Positions 22,755 through 22,906 of a stretch of DNA of 22,906 bases are shown piece after piece (the stretch's first letter is position 1; each line of letters starts with the position of its first letter). Source of the stretch: a virus; the IMG/VR virus record IMGVR_UViG_3300025655_000311, positions 1 to 22,906 of that record; one strand, written 5' to 3'. The notes beneath the pieces are model-generated. The model saw nothing but the letters and a program-made list of their open reading frames with translations, was not told the DNA's origin and did not search any database. The translations under genes and the position numbers were made by a program.

Positions 22755-22906
22755 ATGATACAAGAATTAATACACTTAGCTGAACCTGTAGTTCAAGAGG
22801 CGTCTTTTGGCGTGGTTGCTATAGTTTCCGGAGCTGTTGCTGTAGCTGGAAGTGCTATAGGAGCTATTTCAGCCGGTAAAGCAGAAAAACGTGCTCGATC
22901 AAATAA
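22755..22906 (+). CDS. N-terminal part of a membrane-active or internal virion protein (cut by window end)
   Basis: This frame opens at the ATG at 22755 and is still open at the last base, so only about 50 residues are seen. It reads MIQELIHLAEPVVQEASFG, then a hydrophobic Gly/Ala segment (VVAIVSGAVAVAGSAIGAIS), then a basic stretch (AGKAEKRARSN). The small-residue spacing (GxxxG/A-like) suits a membrane helix, as in internal virion proteins that enter the cell membrane during DNA ejection. The position after tail genes supports that. Without the remainder the call is tentative. Confidence 0.55.
   Translation, partial: MIQELIHLAEPVVQEASFGVVAIVSGAVAVAGSAIGAISAGKAEKRARSN

Noticed and set aside
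1-22906. tRNA genes, CRISPR arrays, insertion sequences and attachment sites
   Set aside because: No cloverleaf-like segment, spaced repeat array, transposase or integrase was seen on reading the window.

Overview
The window is a 22.9 kb, AT-rich piece of a tailed double-stranded DNA phage genome (Caudoviricetes). All recognisable genes lie on the + strand. The host is probably a marine Bacteroidota bacterium, likely a flavobacterium. The start codons sit behind A/T-rich leaders, usually with ATGG right after a run of A, and no usable Shine-Dalgarno sequence precedes the genes checked. Many small proteins resemble families I recall from uncultured marine flavophage genomes. The terminase (739 aa), portal (802 aa) and the gp10-like tail protein suggest a podovirus-like particle related in layout to crAss-like or Cellulophaga podoviruses. 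This placement is inferred from size, order and motifs, without a database search. Both window ends cut a gene.

Layout. (1) 2-1133: the 3' part of a phage groEL followed by an overlapping groES. (2) 1130-4860: a dense run of small genes. It holds a winged-helix-like protein, a disordered protein with an N-terminal SPF element, a one- or two-segment membrane protein, a DUF6321-type protein, Cys-containing miniproteins, a HEMVH mini-metallopeptidase, and a duplicated two-gene unit whose intact copy ends in a three-segment holin. (3) 4886-5984: three conserved unknowns; the last looks like two GroES-type barrels in tandem. (4) 5929-8426: small and large terminase. (5) 8431-13515: portal, scaffold-like protein and major capsid protein, closed by a strong intrinsic terminator. 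(6) 13593-14357: one conserved gene with terminators on both sides. (7) 14415-22272: neck/tail genes, namely two ring/connector-type proteins, a very large gp10-like tail protein (1461 aa), and a 488-aa protein that looks like the C-terminal half of the same family. (8) 22283-22906: a small cupin and the start of a likely internal virion or membrane-active protein.

How the genes work together: TerS/TerL package DNA through the portal into a capsid built from the major capsid protein on a scaffold. The 250-, 407-, 1461- and 488-aa proteins form the neck and short tail. GroEL/GroES, and perhaps the double GroES-like protein, may help fold capsid or tail proteins. The holin provides lysis timing. 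No endolysin, integrase, replication gene, tRNA or CRISPR array is visible. The least understood part is the small-protein cluster at 1.6-4.9 kb.
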